From Labrenzia sp. VG12 (GTDB taxonomy: Bacteria; Pseudomonadota; Alphaproteobacteria; Rhizobiales; Stappiaceae), in the NCBI RefSeq assembly GCF_002237595.1, contig NZ_CP022529.1:434001-498000 (forward strand): a stretch of 64,000 nt of DNA. Direction: 5' to 3'. A program made the position numbers and the translations under genes. A model generated the notes under the pieces. That model was not told the DNA's origin and ran no database searches. It saw only the letters and a list, made by a program, of their open reading frames with translations. Positions 62,911 to 64,000 of the stretch are shown here, piece after piece (position 1 is the first letter of the stretch; every line of letters begins with the position of its first letter).

Positions 62911-64000
62911 ATGATCGAGCTTGTCGTCATTATTTGTGGTCTCTTGTCCATTGCCTATGGGGCCTGGGCCATTCAGTCCGTCATGGCGGCGGACGCCGGA
63001 AATGAGCGCATGCAGGAGATCGCCGGGGCGATCCAGGAAGGCGCCAGTGCCTATCTCAACCGTCAATACACGACCATCGCGATTGTCGGTGCCGTGGTTT
63101 TTGTCCTGGCCTGGCTGCTTTTGTCCGGCACGGCTGCGATCGGTTTCGCCATTGGCGCCGTGCTCTCCGGCGCGGCAGGCTATATCGGCATGATGGTGTC
63201 CGTGCGTGCCAACGTGCGCACCGCCCAGGCCGCCAGCCAGAGCCTTGGAGCCGGGCTGGAGATTGCCTTCAAGTCCGGGGCTGTCACCGGCCTTCTTGTT
63301 GCCGGTCTCGCATTGCTCGGCGTTGCCGTCTATTACACGCTTCTGACCGGCATGATGGGGTATGCCCCGACTGACCGCACCGTGATCGATGCGCTGGTCG
63401 CGCTCGGCTTCGGTGCCTCCTTGATTTCCATCTTCGCCCGCCTCGGCGGCGGCATCTTCACCAAAGGGGCAGACGTTGGCGGCGACCTTGTCGGCAAGGT
63501 CGAGGCCGGCATCCCGGAAGATGATCCGCGCAACCCGGCAACCATCGCCGACAATGTGGGCGACAATGTCGGCGACTGCGCCGGCATGGCGGCCGACCTG
63601 TTTGAGACCTATGCCGTGACCGTGGTCGCCACCATGGTTCTGGCGTCGATCTTCTTCACCGGAACCGATGCGACCAACCTGATGCTGTTGCCGCTTGTCA
63701 TCGGCGCCAGCTGCGTTGTGACGTCGATCATCGGCACGTTCTTCGTCAAGCTTGGCAGCAACAACTCGATCATGGGTGCGCTCTACAAGGGCTTCATCGC
63801 CACGGCAGTGCTGTCGGCCGTTGCGCTTGCCATCATCGTGTTCGGCTGGATCGGAGCGGGCACCGAGTACACAACTTCAGGCGGGGCGAGCTTCACCGGC
63901 TTTGATCTGTTTGTCTGCGGTGTTGTCGGTCTTGTTGTCACCGGGCTGATCATCTGGGTGACGGAGTATTACACCGGTACGGAATACCGCCCGGTGCGCT
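62911..64000 (+). CDS. hppA: Membrane-bound proton-translocating pyrophosphatase, N-terminal part
   Basis: The frame runs from ATG 62911 off the window end, giving 363 residues of an enzyme usually near 700. A strong GGGAGGAAG ribosome site precedes it. The pyrophosphate-binding segment GGGIFTKGADVGGDLVGKVE followed by IPEDDPRNPATIADNVGDNV and GDCAGMAADLFE is diagnostic; the family-wide DVGADLVGK reads DVGGDLVGK here. It hydrolyses pyrophosphate to pump H+ (or Na+) across the inner membrane. The residue that distinguishes K+-dependent from independent forms lies beyond the window. Confidence 0.95.
   Translation, partial: MIELVVIICGLLSIAYGAWAIQSVMAADAGNERMQEIAGAIQEGASAYLNRQYTTIAIVGAVVFVLAWLLLSGTAAIGFAIGAVLSGAAGYIGMMVSVRANVRTAQAASQSLGAGLEIAFKSGAVTGLLVAGLALLGVAVYYTLLTGMMGYAPTDRTVIDALVALGFGASLISIFARLGGGIFTKGADVGGDLVGKVEAGIPEDDPRNPATIADNVGDNVGDCAGMAADLFETYAVTVVATMVLASIFFTGTDATNLMLLPLVIGASCVVTSIIGTFFVKLGSNNSIMGALYKGFIATAVLSAVALAIIVFGWIGAGTEYTTSGGASFTGFDLFVCGVVGLVVTGLIIWVTEYYTGTEYRPVR

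Overview
The window reads as chromosomal DNA of an alphaproteobacterium of the order Hyphomicrobiales (Rhizobiales), probably a marine Stappiaceae member such as Roseibium/Labrenzia. This placement is inference. It rests on the Porin_2-type porins, the single long RelA/SpoT homologue beside rpoZ, the acpS-lepB-rnc-era-recO order, the MarR/L,D-transpeptidase pair known from Liberibacter, the Asp-type (Mg-dependent) HemB and several small families seen mainly in rhizobia. Most of the window is high-GC, tightly packed housekeeping sequence. I see no rRNA, tRNA, CRISPR array, insertion sequence or prophage.

Layout. 1-2748: 3' end of an alpha-2-macroglobulin-like gene followed by pbpC (envelope). 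2749-6380: two tandem, nearly identical porin genes, each with its own terminator. 6477-9732: alpha/beta hydrolase, dapA, smpB and a thioesterase. 9729-12298: thioesterase / Fe-alcohol dehydrogenase / DUF2000 operon with a divergent AraC regulator. 12401-17764: parC, a membrane GGDEF-EAL protein and a signal peptidase I paralogue.

17782-27900 is the most unusual stretch. Seven genes run on the minus strand: a DUF2169-pentapeptide fusion, a second pentapeptide-repeat protein, a DUF4150 PAAR-like tip, a beta-repeat protein with an N-terminal DnaJ-like CxxCxGxG pair, a DUF3540 protein, and two TPR/glycosyltransferase-like paralogues. Several of these families are known from type VI secretion vgrG islands, yet no VgrG, Hcp or sheath gene is present here. 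I read the block as a spike/tip and cargo-handling cassette of unusual composition; that reading is inference.

28356-36272: core block recO, era, rnc, lepB, acpS, a DUF2062 gene, pyrE, rsh and rpoZ, all on the minus strand. 36669-45300: a NYN-domain protein and a family-5 uracil-DNA glycosylase, then bpt, an SLC13-type transporter, an Lrp regulator, TspO, an RDD protein, ilvA and hemB. 45532-49197: valine-degradation genes (isobutyryl-CoA dehydrogenase, 3-hydroxyisobutyryl-CoA hydrolase, 3-hydroxyisobutyrate dehydrogenase) behind a promoter with a perfect inverted repeat. 49351-51826: LdtR-like regulator, L,D-transpeptidase and a small conserved protein. 51865-55276: a complete siaABCD-type module (PP2C phosphatase, SiaB kinase, SiaC DUF1987, diguanylate cyclase). 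55659-61354: glyA, nrdR, ribD, ribE, ribH, nusB, thiL. 61470-64000: an MFS transporter and the start of the proton-pumping pyrophosphatase hppA, cut by the window edge.
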